A DNA stretch of 64,000 nt from a bacterium (GTDB lineage Bacteria; Auribacterota; UBA6266): the NCBI GenBank assembly GCA_023228325.1, contig JALOBK010000001.1:372001-436000 (forward strand), in the 5' to 3' direction. The notes under the pieces are model-generated. The model saw only the letters and a program-made list of their open reading frames with translations, was not told the origin of the DNA and made no database searches. The number at the start of each line of letters is the position of its first letter. Position 1 is the stretch's first letter. Made by a program: the position numbers and the translations under genes. Shown one piece after another: positions 8,013-17,810 of this stretch.

Positions 8013-10433
8013 GTGTTTAGATACCTGATAAAATATTTTCTGATATCGGTCCTGCTTATATTTCTTCTGCTCTCGCTCTTGAGTATTTACATCAATCACC
8101 TGTACCTTTCCAAAGACGGGAAAATCCTGGCGCAAAAACAGCTCGAAGATATTACGGGAACCAGGGTTTTCTTCAAAAACATCTCATATGATTTATTTAA
8201 CGGCATAGTCTTCAAGAACCTCATCATCACCGACCCTCTTGACGACAAAAAAATCATCTTCTTTGCCGAAAGGGCGGAAATGAGGATTATCCTGACTGAT
8301 ATCATAAAAGGAAAATATATTATACAAAGGTTAACCCTGTCTTCATGCGAACTTTTTATAAGAAGAGATGCAAAAGGCTCTGTCAATTTATCCGGCTTTA
8401 AAACAAACAGCGTACCGGGCATAATACCCAATATCCGTATCAAAGGCGGAAAAATTCACTATGAAGATATGTTTTACGGCACAAAAAGGAATTTCTCGCT
8501 TTATAACGTAAAAGGCGCTATAGCGCCCTCAATAAAAGGGTCTGTAAATTTTGAACTGTCGGGTTCCATCCAAAAAGGCAAATACAGAAACATTATGCTT
8601 GTCGGCAGCCATAATGTTTTTTCGGATAAGCTGCGGCTCAAAATACTCGGGAAAAAAATAGATGCCGCCGTTTTCAAGGATTATATAAGAGATTTCCTGG
8701 ACATAGACCTTAAAAAAGGGACCGCAAAAATCAATTTCCGTGTGGAAACAGCCTCTTTCTCAAAAACACATATATTCGGGAAGTATGACCTTGAAGGGCT
8801 GGAATCGGAAAATGATAATTTTTCGTTATCCGGAAATTGCCATGGCATGTTGAAAACATCCGATAAAAGCAGCAGCGCCGGGAATTTTATCGGCAGGATA
8901 TCTTTTGAGGATTGTACGGCAATCAACAGGAAAAATAACCTGAACATCAAAAATATCCGCGGAGATTTCTTCTTTAACGCAGGCGGTTTTTTGTCAAAAA
9001 ACCTTTCTTTCGATTTTTTGCAACACCCTTTTAACGCTGAAATAACGGCAACCGGTTTTAAAAAGCCTTTCTATAACATAAACCTCAAAACGGCCCTTGA
9101 AGACGACTGGAATTCTACCTCTATATTCAAAAATTATGTTAAATACAATAACCTGAAAGTTTCCGGTCCGGCCGAATTATCGGCGGATTATAAAGGGTTC
9201 ATCGAGGATATTTCCCCGGAAAACTTATCGGCCGCAATAGAATTAAACGGTATTAATATTAAATGCCCGTACATTACAGGGGAAATCCGGGATGTCAGGG
9301 GAAAAATATCTTATGATAAAAATATCTTTTTGAGCAATTCATTGACCGGAAACCTTACCTATAAATTTAATTTCAAAGGTTCTTTTAACACAAAAAACGA
9401 AAAGAAACTTACTTTCGAAGCCGGTTATTCCGACACAAAACTCGCGGGAAATATCGTATTAACAGAGGACGCTATTTCAATATCGCCGCTCGAGATACGG
9501 CGGATGAACTCGGATCTGACCCTGAAAGGAATTTTCACAGACCTGAAATCACCGTCATACAACCTGTCTCTTGAGGGGAACATCGATTTAAAGGATCTTT
9601 TTTCTCTGGATAAACTGAAAGAATACCCTTTGCCGGTATACAGCGGCAATAAGATATTTATTAAAGGCAGCGCCAAAGGAAAGAAATTAAAATCAGAAAA
9701 CCTGACGCTCGAAGTTGATTTTTCATCGGACGCGATAACTTACAGGAAAATGGAATTGGAAGGAATTTCGGGCAGGCTTAAATACACGCCGGAAAATGCG
9801 GCGATTGAATTCGCGGCAAAAAATGTCTGTTCCGGCAGCCTGACAGGCAGCGTCAGCCTGTTATTTAAAAACGGGTCTCCGGGTTCCTTTTCCCTGGAAA
9901 CCCGGATAAAAGATATGGACTTAGAGCGGTTTTCCGGCGCAATCCTCGATAAAAAACAAAATATCAGGGGGAAAACCGATTTCCATATTAAACTCGGAGG
10001 CATAACCGGTAAAACCGAAACGTTCAGCGGCAAAGGCGTATTGAAAATTTCGGACGGAAGATTGTGGAATATGCAGCTTTTTGACGGTATCTGGCAGATC
10101 CTGGTCATTAATAACCCAAACCTGAAAAAAGCGGTCTTCACGGAAGCCGAAACGGATTTCGAAATCAAAAATAAAAAAATATTCATTCCGAACGCGGTAT
10201 TCTCCAGCGAACATTTTCTGTTAATGCCCAAAGGATATATAGGATTTGATAAAAAGATAGATTTCTGGATAGAAAGCGGTTTTTTTGAAGACTCCCGGGA
10301 TTCGGGGCCGGAAGTCCTGGCAAAAAGAATAGGAAACTTTAAATGCAGGCTGACAACTATTCACGCGACAGGCAACATAGAAAAACCGGTTTTAAAAACA
10401 GAAATAAAACCTTTAGGTGAAATATTCCGTTAA
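8013..10433 (+). CDS. AsmA/TamB-like envelope protein
   Basis: An 806-residue protein with one N-terminal membrane segment (about 7-28) followed by long repeated beta-strand sequence of the AsmA/DUF748/TamB kind: an AsmA-like N-terminal region (ITGTRVFFKNISYDLFNGIVFKNLII) and a C-terminal AsmA_2-like stretch (GKGVLKISDGRLWNMQLFDGIWQIL). Family members form groove-like beta structures bridging inner and outer membranes and help move phospholipids. The start is GTG, 24 bases after the DUF3006 gene. It ends two bases before the convergent rdgB stop. It supports a diderm cell. Confidence 0.78.
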   Translation: MFRYLIKYFLISVLLIFLLLSLLSIYINHLYLSKDGKILAQKQLEDITGTRVFFKNISYDLFNGIVFKNLIITDPLDDKKIIFFAERAEMRIILTDIIKGKYIIQRLTLSSCELFIRRDAKGSVNLSGFKTNSVPGIIPNIRIKGGKIHYEDMFYGTKRNFSLYNVKGAIAPSIKGSVNFELSGSIQKGKYRNIMLVGSHNVFSDKLRLKILGKKIDAAVFKDYIRDFLDIDLKKGTAKINFRVETASFSKTHIFGKYDLEGLESENDNFSLSGNCHGMLKTSDKSSSAGNFIGRISFEDCTAINRKNNLNIKNIRGDFFFNAGGFLSKNLSFDFLQHPFNAEITATGFKKPFYNINLKTALEDDWNSTSIFKNYVKYNNLKVSGPAELSADYKGFIEDISPENLSAAIELNGINIKCPYITGEIRDVRGKISYDKNIFLSNSLTGNLTYKFNFKGSFNTKNEKKLTFEAGYSDTKLAGNIVLTEDAISISPLEIRRMNSDLTLKGIFTDLKSPSYNLSLEGNIDLKDLFSLDKLKEYPLPVYSGNKIFIKGSAKGKKLKSENLTLEVDFSSDAITYRKMELEGISGRLKYTPENAAIEFAAKNVCSGSLTGSVSLLFKNGSPGSFSLETRIKDMDLERFSGAILDKKQNIRGKTDFHIKLGGITGKTETFSGKGVLKISDGRLWNMQLFDGIWQILVINNPNLKKAVFTEAETDFEIKNKKIFIPNAVFSSEHFLLMPKGYIGFDKKIDFWIESGFFEDSRDSGPEVLAKRIGNFKCRLTTIHATGNIEKPVLKTEIKPLGEIFR

Positions 10434-10435
10434 CT

Positions 10436-11041
10436 TCAGGATTCCCTGTTAATAAGCCTTTCGAGCATCAACCTTGATTTTTCGATTGCGTTTGCCCTGT
10501 GGCTTATGCGGTTTTTAACTTCCAAATCAAGTTCCGCAAAACTTTTACCGTATTCCAACTTCGCAAAAATGGGATCATATCCGAAACCTCCGCCGCCCCT
10601 GGGCTCATTTAACACAATGCCCTCACAGCTGCCGGTTACCGTCCCTATTAAGTCTTCTTTATCGGCAAGCGCTATTACACAGACAAACCTGGCTCCCCTT
10701 CTTTCCGGCGGAAACCCTTTCATCCTGTCCAGCAGTTTCATCATATTTTCCATATCGGTGGCATTCTCTCCCGCATATCTTGAAGATCTCACTCCGGGTT
10801 CATTGTCAAGGACATATACTTCTATACCCGAATCATCCGCAAGCGTAAGTTTCCCCGTATGTTTCGCGATTTCTTTCGCTTTCTTGACGGCGTTTTCCTC
10901 AAATGTATTGCCGTCTTCAATTACATTTTCAATGTTTTCGAAATCTTCAAGAGTGTAAAACTTTATCTGGAGCCCTTTCAGTATCTGCTTTATCTCTTTT
11001 ATCTTATTCTTGTTGTTCGTCGCCAACACAAGCTCAAGCAT
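10436..11041 (-). CDS. rdgB: XTP/dITP pyrophosphatase (RdgB/HAM1)
   Basis: Hydrolyses non-canonical purine triphosphates (dITP, XTP) to monophosphates and so cleans the nucleotide pool. The 201-residue length and motifs match: LVLATNNKNKIKEIKQIL at the N-terminus, the acidic LADDSGIEV loop, GFGYDPIF, and SHRANAIEK near the C-terminus. It is downstream of rph with 25 bases between them, a very common bacterial pair. Confidence 0.96.
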   Translation of the reverse strand: MLELVLATNNKNKIKEIKQILKGLQIKFYTLEDFENIENVIEDGNTFEENAVKKAKEIAKHTGKLTLADDSGIEVYVLDNEPGVRSSRYAGENATDMENMMKLLDRMKGFPPERRGARFVCVIALADKEDLIGTVTGSCEGIVLNEPRGGGGFGYDPIFAKLEYGKSFAELDLEVKNRISHRANAIEKSRLMLERLINRES

Positions 11042-11066
11042 ATATCCTCCGATAATTTAAAAGCCG

Positions 11067-11789
11067 TTAATTTTCCAAAGCTTTTTTCTGCCTGTTTATG
11101 ATTTTGCTGACTGAATTTGAAGCAAGCAAAAGCATTTCATCCAGCTGTTCCCTGGAAAAAACCGATTCTTCCCCGCTGCCCTGCACTTCAACGAATTTTC
11201 CTTTTCCCGTCATCACAACATTCATATCGACTTCAGCGGAAAAATCTTCCTGATAAGAAAGGTCAACCAGTATTTCGGATCCTACGACACCGACACTGAC
11301 CGCGGCGATATAATCCCTGACAGGATTTGTTTTCAATGTTTTTTCCTCAAGCATCTTGCCGACGGCAAGGCTCAGCGCAATAAAAGCTCCGGTTATGGAA
11401 ACTGTCCGCGTGCCTCCGTCGGCTTCGATAACATCGCAGTCAATCCATATGGTTTTTCTGCCGAGTTTTTCAAGGTCTGTCACAGACCTTAACGCCCTGC
11501 CTATAAGACGCTGTATCTCATGTGTCCTTCCTCCGATTTTTCCTCTCGAAGCCTCCCGCTGTGTTCTCGAAGGGGTGGACGCCGGAAGCATGGAATACTC
11601 CGCGGTTACCCATCCACAGTCGGGGGATTGTTCTTTGAGCCATCTCGGGATATCATTTTCCACCGTCGCGGAGCAGATTACCCTTGTATTCCCGAACTCA
11701 ATAAGGACAGACGCGGGATTATGCCTTATGAATCCTTTGGTTATTTTTATTTCCCTGAGTTCATCTGTTTTTCTTCCATCGCTTCTCAT
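11067..11789 (-). CDS. rph: Ribonuclease PH
   Basis: Phosphate-dependent 3'-5' exoribonuclease that trims tRNA 3' ends. 240 residues with the family hallmarks MRSDGRKTDELREIKI, the PSRTQREASRGKIGGRTHEIQ-type loop, the GRALRSV segment, the DCDVIEADGGTRT active-site strand and VDLSYQEDFSAEVDMN. Probably co-transcribed with rdgB. The tRNA-Arg and its fragments lie just upstream on the same strand. Confidence 0.97.
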   Translation of the reverse strand: MRSDGRKTDELREIKITKGFIRHNPASVLIEFGNTRVICSATVENDIPRWLKEQSPDCGWVTAEYSMLPASTPSRTQREASRGKIGGRTHEIQRLIGRALRSVTDLEKLGRKTIWIDCDVIEADGGTRTVSITGAFIALSLAVGKMLEEKTLKTNPVRDYIAAVSVGVVGSEILVDLSYQEDFSAEVDMNVVMTGKGKFVEVQGSGEESVFSREQLDEMLLLASNSVSKIINRQKKALEN

Positions 11790-11846
11790 TTAATAAAACT
11801 CCTTTAATATATCGTATTTTCAAAACAAACATCAGTCAAGAATAAA

Positions 11847-11906
11847 TGGCGCGCCCGGCGCGATTCGAACGCACGGCCTGTCCGATCCATCGGACTGCTC
11901 TATCCG
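11847..11906 (-). pseudogene. tRNA-Arg 3'-half fragment (decayed tRNA)
   Basis: Read on the minus strand, this has the D-stem end GGATAGAGC, an anticodon-arm-like hairpin (GTCCG, 6-base loop, CGGAC), then the extra loop, T-arm and acceptor strand identical to the intact tRNA-Arg next door, ending GCCA. The 5' acceptor strand and D-arm start are missing and replaced by the perfect hairpin CACAACC-CCCA-GGTTGTG (11907-11924). The anticodon loop has 6 rather than 7 bases, so this is not a working tRNA. Confidence 0.75.
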
Positions 11907-11962
11907 CACAACCCCCAGGTTGTGTTATAGAGCTGTTCGAGCTTAAATCTTAAATCCTGAAC

Positions 11963-12040
11963 TGGTGCGCCCGGCGCGATTCGAACGCACGGCCTTCTGC
12001 TCCGGAGGCAGATGCTCTATCCGGACTGAGCTACGGGCGC
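11963..12040 (-). tRNA. tRNA-Arg (anticodon CCG)
   Basis: 78 nt including an encoded CCA. Acceptor GCGCCCG pairs with CGGGCGC; anticodon stem TCTGC/GCAGA encloses the loop CTCCGGA, giving anticodon CCG; T-loop GTTCGAATC. Intact cloverleaf, nested between a 3'-half copy (11847-11906) and a 5'-half copy (12125-12145) of the same gene. Confidence 0.95.
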
Positions 12041-12102
12041 AAAACGATTATCGCAACAAAAAGAGCTTAAAATAACTTTTCACCCTCATACTCAAGTACT
12101 CG

Positions 12103-12145
12103 CCCGCCGACGCTTTGTGGCGGGTCCGGACTGAGCTACGGGCGC
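12103..12145 (-). pseudogene. tRNA-Arg 5'-half fragment joined to a palindrome
   Basis: Bases 12125-12145 are the first 21 nt of the tRNA-Arg (acceptor and D-arm start), identical to the intact gene. The copy then breaks off into CCCGCC(10 bases)GGCGGG at 12103-12124. Sequence beyond, to 12312, shows no gene, only short AGTTATT-like direct repeats at about 12161-12205. Confidence 0.75.
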
Positions 12146-12312
12146 AATCCAAAACATTAGTTATTGAGTTATTCAGTTAATAGTTATTAAGTCAGTAAGT
12201 TATTATGTTTTGATTTTCAGTTTTTTACTATTCAACAACCACAATAAACTCCAAAATTCAACCGGTGATTGTATAATAAAACGGAGTTAAATTGCAAGGC
12301 GATTAGATTTCT

Positions 12313-14460
12313 TCAAACACCGAATCCTAAAAGTTTGCCGGTTTGGAAGACGGCAAAAGCTACAACCCACGCTATAGATGTAGTATATAAAGCCGTAAAC
12401 ACCGGCCAAAACCATGAATGTGTCTCACGTTTTATCACAGCTATAGATGCTATACAAGGGACATAAAGAAGGATAAATATCATCAGAGAATACACATTTA
12501 AAGGGGAATATATCCTGCGTCCGTCAGACGATCGGGCCTGTTTTAAAGATTCCTGTAAAGATATATGTGATGAATCCCCGATAGAATATAATGTTGCCAA
12601 TGTCCCTATTATTACCTCCTTTGCAACAACTCCCCCAATCAATGAAACCGAGACCTTCCAGTCATATATCCCCAAAGGACGCAATAAAGGGCTTATCTTC
12701 CTGCCAATAACCCCGGCATAGCTTTTTTCAAGGGATTCTTTCACTTTTTCCGCCCGCAGCTCTTCAGCTTTTGACTGATAACCTGTTTCCCGCGCCTCTT
12801 TTATCAGGCTGTTATAGTCTTTTGAATAATTTACATTTACCGGATAGTTACTTAAGAACCATATAAACATACAACCTATAAAAATAATGGTGCCCGCCTT
12901 ATTTAAATACGAGTACACCTTTTCCCACATATGCATTAAAACAAGTTTAAGCGTGGGAATACGATAAGGAGGCAGTTCCATAACAAAAGATTCGGTTTTC
13001 CCTTTAAAAATATGCGCTCTGAACATTTTAGCCATAATAACCGCAACAATTATGCCAATCAAATAAATGGAAAATAAAACATTACCCGCCATCTTTTCCG
13101 GGAAAAAAGCTCCTATAAATAAAGCGTACACCGGCAATCTCGCGCCGCAGCTCATAAAAGGATTCACCAACATGGTAACCATTCTGTCATTATAATCTTC
13201 AATAGACCTTGCAGCCATGATAGCCGGGACATTACATCCAAAACCCAGCAGCATAGGAATAAAGGACCTTCCATGTAATCCAATCTTATGCATTAACCTG
13301 TCCATAATAAACGCAACCCTTGCCATATAACCTGAATATTCGAGAACAGCAATAGCAAAAAACAACAACAGTATGATAGGCACAAGCGATAAAACCCCGC
13401 CCACACCGCCAATTATTCCATCAACTATAAATGATCTTATCAAACTTTCTTCAGGCATAAGCCCGTTTACAAAAGAACCCAGGATATTCAGGCCGGAATA
13501 TATAAGATTTACAAGGGGCTGACTGAGAAAAAAAGTAAGCCTGAAAATACACCACATTGACAACAGAAAAATCGGCATCCCGAACAATCTATGTATAAGA
13601 ACCTTATCTATGACATCAGAAACCGTGTGCCTGTCTTCTTTTGTGATTTTTACCGCTTCGGAACATGCTCCGCTTATAAAACCGTAACGCCTGTCAGACA
13701 TCAGAACAAAAACATCATCGGCATATATGCTTTTTAATTTTTTTATACTTTCTGACTGCTGTTTTTTCAGTTCTTCATATACGGGGCTGTCCTGGATTTT
13801 TTTTAAAACCTGGATGTCCTGTTCAATGATTTTAATCGCCAGCCATTTGACCGGATACCTCCCCGACAGAGATTTATCCCTGTCTATAATACTTTCCAGC
13901 TGTCTCAGTTCTTTCTCTATATCTTCACCGTAATTGACCGTAATATCCTTATTTTTTATTTTACCTTCATACAATAAAACACTTTTTTCCAGCAGTTCAT
14001 TGATCCCGGATTTTTTGGTGGCCACTGTAAAAACAGACGGTATGCCCAGAAGTTCGCTGATAAGTTCCCTGTTTATGATTACTCCCGATTTCAACGCGGC
14101 ATCGTACATATTGAACGCAAGCACAAGAGGGACTTTAAGCTGCATCAATTGCATTGTCAGATAAAGACTTCTTTCAAGATTTGAAGAATCAATGACATTT
14201 ATCACCACATCGGGTTTTTCTTCTATAAGAAAATCACGCGCAATTATTTCGTCAATCGAATTCGCGGTAAGACTGTAGGTGCCGGGCAAGTCTACAAGAG
14301 AAACCGTATAATTCCGAAAATCGAAAATTCCTTCTTTTTTTTCGACCGTAACACCGGGATAATTCGCTACTTTCTGATTTGAGCCCGTCAACTCGTTAAA
14401 TATAGTTGTTTTGCCCGAATTAGGATTTCCGGCAAGGGCGACTGTTATCTTCTTCCCCAT
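12313..14460 (-). CDS. feoB: Ferrous iron transport protein B
   Basis: G-protein-coupled Fe(II) importer of the inner membrane. The N-terminal GTPase domain shows G1 GNPNSGKTT (11-19), the switch segment YPGVTVEKKEG and G3 DLPGTYSL (57-64). A helical GDI-like region follows, then the polytopic part with two gate repeats (LGFGCNVPAIMAAR and GVVAKEVIIGTLATLY). The 715-residue length is normal. It starts 2 bases after feoA on the same transcript, under the iron repressor upstream, and brings ferrous iron in under low-oxygen conditions. Confidence 0.97.
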   Translation of the reverse strand: MGKKITVALAGNPNSGKTTIFNELTGSNQKVANYPGVTVEKKEGIFDFRNYTVSLVDLPGTYSLTANSIDEIIARDFLIEEKPDVVINVIDSSNLERSLYLTMQLMQLKVPLVLAFNMYDAALKSGVIINRELISELLGIPSVFTVATKKSGINELLEKSVLLYEGKIKNKDITVNYGEDIEKELRQLESIIDRDKSLSGRYPVKWLAIKIIEQDIQVLKKIQDSPVYEELKKQQSESIKKLKSIYADDVFVLMSDRRYGFISGACSEAVKITKEDRHTVSDVIDKVLIHRLFGMPIFLLSMWCIFRLTFFLSQPLVNLIYSGLNILGSFVNGLMPEESLIRSFIVDGIIGGVGGVLSLVPIILLLFFAIAVLEYSGYMARVAFIMDRLMHKIGLHGRSFIPMLLGFGCNVPAIMAARSIEDYNDRMVTMLVNPFMSCGARLPVYALFIGAFFPEKMAGNVLFSIYLIGIIVAVIMAKMFRAHIFKGKTESFVMELPPYRIPTLKLVLMHMWEKVYSYLNKAGTIIFIGCMFIWFLSNYPVNVNYSKDYNSLIKEARETGYQSKAEELRAEKVKESLEKSYAGVIGRKISPLLRPLGIYDWKVSVSLIGGVVAKEVIIGTLATLYSIGDSSHISLQESLKQARSSDGRRIYSPLNVYSLMIFILLYVPCIASIAVIKRETHSWFWPVFTALYTTSIAWVVAFAVFQTGKLLGFGV

Positions 14461-14462
14461 CT

Positions 14463-14687
14463 TTATTCTTCCTCTGTTACATATATCTGTTGTGCCATAC
14501 CCCGTCCGATAGCAAGCCTCGCGCTGTCCTTGGAAACTATAACAGGCCCTCCGGCATTATTGAGAACTTTTATCCTATCCCCTGTATAGATACCCATGGA
14601 ATTCAGCCTTCCCAACAGTCCTGTACCCGCGCCAATTTTTACAACTTTCACGTTCTTCCCTTTATCAACAGTGCTAAGAGTTTTCAT
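14463..14687 (-). CDS. feoA: Ferrous iron transport protein A
   Basis: A 74-residue SH3-like cytoplasmic partner of FeoB (GTGLLGRLNSMGIYTGDRIKVL, then a C-terminal ARGMAQQIYV-type strand; here IGRGMAQQIYVTEEE). It lies between the repressor gene (38-base gap) and feoB (2-base gap). No separate promoter is evident, so it is most likely read from the repressor promoter. Confidence 0.93.
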   Translation of the reverse strand: MKTLSTVDKGKNVKVVKIGAGTGLLGRLNSMGIYTGDRIKVLNNAGGPVIVSKDSARLAIGRGMAQQIYVTEEE

Positions 14688-14725
14688 CTAATTTAAATCG
14701 CCTCCCTGTATCTTAAATCAATTTT

Positions 14726-15181
14726 TTACTTATTCTCAAAGGACTTGAAATAACTGTTAAAATCCCTGAACAGAACCGTGTCTTTATTTCTGCTCTGTTT
14801 TTCCTCTATAAACGACATAAAGCCCATCACCCGTTCAAGGGTTTCTTTGCTTAAATGATGTTCAATCCTGCAGGCATCGCTTTCCGCCGTTTTCTCATCC
14901 AGGCAAAGAACACAGGAAAGAAATTTTTTTAAGTTTCTGTGCCTCTGATAAATTTTTTGCGCCACTTTAACCCCTTCTTCCGTAAGTTCTATATATCCAT
15001 ATGGCTCGTGAACGACAAAGCTCTTCCTTTCAAGGGATTTTAAAGCCTCTATTACAGAAGGGGGTTTCACATCCATCCGCCTTGCCATATCTTTTACTCT
15101 TACATGCTTTTTTCTCTCGTTTAAGATATAAATGCTTTCAAGATAATCCTCCATTGACGCAGTCATCTCAGGCCTCACCAT
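14726..15181 (-). CDS. DtxR/MntR-family metal-dependent repressor
   Basis: A 151-residue metalloregulator with an N-terminal winged helix (MEDYLESIYIL, DMARRMDVKPPSVIEALKSLERK) and the metal-binding/dimerisation domain (LKKFLSCVLCLDEKTAESDACRIEHHLS). There is no C-terminal SH3 domain, so it has MntR/short-DtxR length. It heads the feoA-feoB run and its own promoter carries a DtxR-type box, so autoregulation with iron as co-repressor is the likely mode. AGGAGGTG ends two bases before the ATG. Mn rather than Fe specificity cannot be excluded. Confidence 0.93.
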   Translation of the reverse strand: MVRPEMTASMEDYLESIYILNERKKHVRVKDMARRMDVKPPSVIEALKSLERKSFVVHEPYGYIELTEEGVKVAQKIYQRHRNLKKFLSCVLCLDEKTAESDACRIEHHLSKETLERVMGFMSFIEEKQSRNKDTVLFRDFNSYFKSFENK

Positions 15182-15205
15182 GCACCTCCTTTTTAGACGC
15201 CTCTA

Positions 15206-15234
15206 AATATATTAGGCTTGCCTAATTTTGTCAA
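15206..15234 (-). promoter_or_regulatory. Promoter with embedded DtxR-type operator
   Basis: On the minus strand, TTGACA (15234-15229) and TATATT (15211-15206) are 17 bases apart. The palindrome ATTAGGC-TT-GCCTAAT (15211-15226) fills the spacer, matching the TTAGGnnnnCCTAA theme of DtxR/IdeR boxes. A second perfect palindrome TTTAGA-CGCC-TCTAAA (15192-15207) lies over the start region. Bound repressor would block RNA polymerase directly. Confidence 0.88.
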
Positions 15235-15291
15235 GTGTTTTTCACTTTCCCGCGCGGCTGATTATATTTTCCTTTATATGGCAGGCAATTC

Positions 15292-15300
15292 TGGTATAAT
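15292..15300 (+). promoter_or_regulatory. Extended -10 promoter for leuS
   Basis: TGGTATAAT is a consensus extended -10 element (TGnTATAAT), about 45 bases before the leuS ATG. No good -35 is seen, which is usual for extended -10 promoters. Confidence 0.65.
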
Positions 15301-15344
15301 TTCTTCCCTATTATAAAACGAATACTCCGGGACGGCGTAAATAA

Positions 15345-17807
15345 ATGAAATACGAACCTAAAAAAATAGAGAAAAAATGGCAGGATAACTGGGAAAAATC
15401 CGGTTTATACAAAACCGGAGAACAAAGCATAAAACCCAAATATTACTGCCTTGATATGTTCCCCTATCCTTCCGGCACAGGCCTTCATGTCGGGCACTGG
15501 AGAGGCTATGTGCTTTCCGACGTATGGTCCAGATACAAAACGCTGAAGGGGTTCAGGCTTCTTCACCCTATGGGCTGGGATTCTTTCGGGCTCCCGGCAG
15601 AAAATGACGCTATCAAAAAAGGCCTGCATCCAAAAGCAAACACCGAAAAAAATATAAATAATATACGCAGGCAACTTAAGGAAATCGGGGCAATGTACGA
15701 TTGGTCGAGAGAAATAAACACAAGCGACCCCGGATATTACAAATGGACCCAATGGATATTCCTGCAAATGTTTAAAAGAGGCCTCGCCTACAGGAAAAAA
15801 ATGCCGATTAACTGGTGCCCGGAATGCAAAACGGGACTCGCGAATGAAGAAGTTATAGGCAATAAATGCGAAAGATGCGGTTCGGAAATCGAGAAAAAAG
15901 ATATGATGCAATGGATGCTCAAAATCACCGAATACGCGGAGCGCCTGCTGAGAGACCTTGAAAAACTCGACTGGCCTGAAAAAGTAAAAATAATGCAGGC
16001 AAACTGGATAGGAAGAAGCGAAGGCGCGGAAATATTATTTGCCGTCAAATCTCCCGATGGCAAAGATTATCACTTAAAAGTATTTACCACCAGGCCGGAT
16101 ACGCTTTTCGGCGCTACATATGTCGTCCTTGCGCCTGAACATGAACTCATACCGAAGATAACAGATAAAAAACATAAAAAAGACGTAACGGAATACATTG
16201 AAGCGGCAAAAAAAGAATCAGATATAGAAAGGACCTCGGAAAAAAAAGATAAAACCGGAGTTTTCACCGGCGCTTACGCCGTAAACCCGGTAAACAATAA
16301 AGAAATACCTGTATGGACCGGCGACTATGTGCTTGCCTCTTACGGAACCGGGGCGATAATGTGCGTGCCCGCGCATGACGACAGAGATTTTGCCTTCGCC
16401 AAGAAATTCGGCCTTCCTGTAACAGAAGTCATTACATCGGAAAAATCCGAAAAAGACTCCTCGGGAAATCTTTTAAAAGCCTATACGGAAGAAGGAACAA
16501 TGGTTAATTCCGGCAAATTCGACCGGATGGATTCCGCCAAAGGCAGAAATGAAATCGTAAAATGGCTGGAAGAAAAATCTCTGGCAGAAAAAACCGTGAA
16601 ATATAAATTAAGAGACTGGATATTTTCAAGACAGAGATACTGGGGAGAACCGATTCCGATTGTCTTCTGTGAAAAATGCGGCGAAGTTCCCGTCCCGGAG
16701 GCACAGCTTCCCGTGCTTCTTCCCGAAGTCGAAAAATACCAGCCAAGCGGGACCGGGGATTCCCCTCTCGCGAACATCACGGAATTTGTAAAAACAGATT
16801 GTCCAAAATGCGGAGGAAAAGCCCGCCGCGAGACAAATACAATGCCGCAATGGGCGGGTTCATCCTGGTATTTCCTGCGGTATCCCAGTCCGGAACTGAA
16901 AACAGCCCCGTTCGATAAAGAAAAGTTGTCCGGATGGATGCCTGTCGACTGCTATGTGGGAGGCATAGAACATGCCATATTGCATCTTTTATACGCCAGG
17001 TTTTTTACAAAGGTCCTGTTTGATTGCGGGTATCTTTCCTTCGATGAGCCGTTTACAAGGCTTTTTAACCAGGGTATGGTATGCAAATTCAGCGAAAAAA
17101 CAAATAAACTTGAAAAAATGTCCAAATCAAAAGGCAATGTTGTCAGCCCCGACGACCTTGTAAACAGGTACGGCACGGATTCAGTAAGACTTTACGAACT
17201 TTTCATAGGGCCTCCTGAAGTCGATTCCGAATGGAACGATAACGGGATAGAGGGTGTTTATAAGTTTCTGAGGCGTTTGTGGGAATGGACGCTTAACGCA
17301 TGGGATACATCTTCGGACGGACCGGAAGACGAATCATTCACGCGGCAGCTCCACATACTGATAAAAAATCTTACTGAGCGGCTTGAATCATTCAGGTTCA
17401 ATACCGCGATAAGCGCTTTTATGGAATTTATAAATTTCGCGCTCGGCAAAGAAGCAAAGGATACACCTGTCAAAAAAGACTCTATAGAAAAAATAATTGT
17501 TTTGATATCGCCTTTTGCCCCTCATCTGGCCGAAGAACTCTGGAAAATAACATCCCACAATGATAGTGTTTTCACATCAAACTGGCCTTCATATGACGAC
17601 AAACTTACAATATTCGATGAAATAGAGATACCTGTACAGATAAACGGGAAAGTCAGGTGTGTTTTAAAGGTTCCCGAATCCATATCGGAAGAAGAGATAC
17701 TTGAGAAAGCTTTAAAAAATGAAAACATCAGGAAGTTCACGGAAGGGAAAGCACTGATCAAAAAAATCTACGTGCCTAAAAAAGTAGTAAACCTTGTAGC
17801 AAAATAA
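15345..17807 (+). CDS. leuS: Leucyl-tRNA synthetase
   Basis: Class I synthetase charging tRNA-Leu. The HIGH-type motif is HVGH within [13 protein letters not shown] (about 39-51), a zinc-ribbon-like [21 protein letters not shown] follows, then the CP1 editing domain ([14 protein letters not shown]), and KMSKSKGNV near residue 590. A C-terminal anticodon-binding domain and a short terminal domain end the protein. The 820-residue length is normal. Two of its tRNA substrates, Leu-CAG and Leu-UAA, are encoded in this window. Confidence 0.98.
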   Translation: MKYEPKKIEKKWQDNWEKSGLYKTGEQSIKPKYYCLDMFPYPSGTGLHVGHWRGYVLSDVWSRYKTLKGFRLLHPMGWDSFGLPAENDAIKKGLHPKANTEKNINNIRRQLKEIGAMYDWSREINTSDPGYYKWTQWIFLQMFKRGLAYRKKMPINWCPECKTGLANEEVIGNKCERCGSEIEKKDMMQWMLKITEYAERLLRDLEKLDWPEKVKIMQANWIGRSEGAEILFAVKSPDGKDYHLKVFTTRPDTLFGATYVVLAPEHELIPKITDKKHKKDVTEYIEAAKKESDIERTSEKKDKTGVFTGAYAVNPVNNKEIPVWTGDYVLASYGTGAIMCVPAHDDRDFAFAKKFGLPVTEVITSEKSEKDSSGNLLKAYTEEGTMVNSGKFDRMDSAKGRNEIVKWLEEKSLAEKTVKYKLRDWIFSRQRYWGEPIPIVFCEKCGEVPVPEAQLPVLLPEVEKYQPSGTGDSPLANITEFVKTDCPKCGGKARRETNTMPQWAGSSWYFLRYPSPELKTAPFDKEKLSGWMPVDCYVGGIEHAILHLLYARFFTKVLFDCGYLSFDEPFTRLFNQGMVCKFSEKTNKLEKMSKSKGNVVSPDDLVNRYGTDSVRLYELFIGPPEVDSEWNDNGIEGVYKFLRRLWEWTLNAWDTSSDGPEDESFTRQLHILIKNLTERLESFRFNTAISAFMEFINFALGKEAKDTPVKKDSIEKIIVLISPFAPHLAEELWKITSHNDSVFTSNWPSYDDKLTIFDEIEIPVQINGKVRCVLKVPESISEEEILEKALKNENIRKFTEGKALIKKIYVPKKVVNLVAK

Positions 17808-17810
17808 CAC

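Noticed and set aside
12161..12205. AGTTATT-like repeats as a CRISPR or iteron array
   Set aside because: Units are short, irregular and without spacers or a replication gene nearby.
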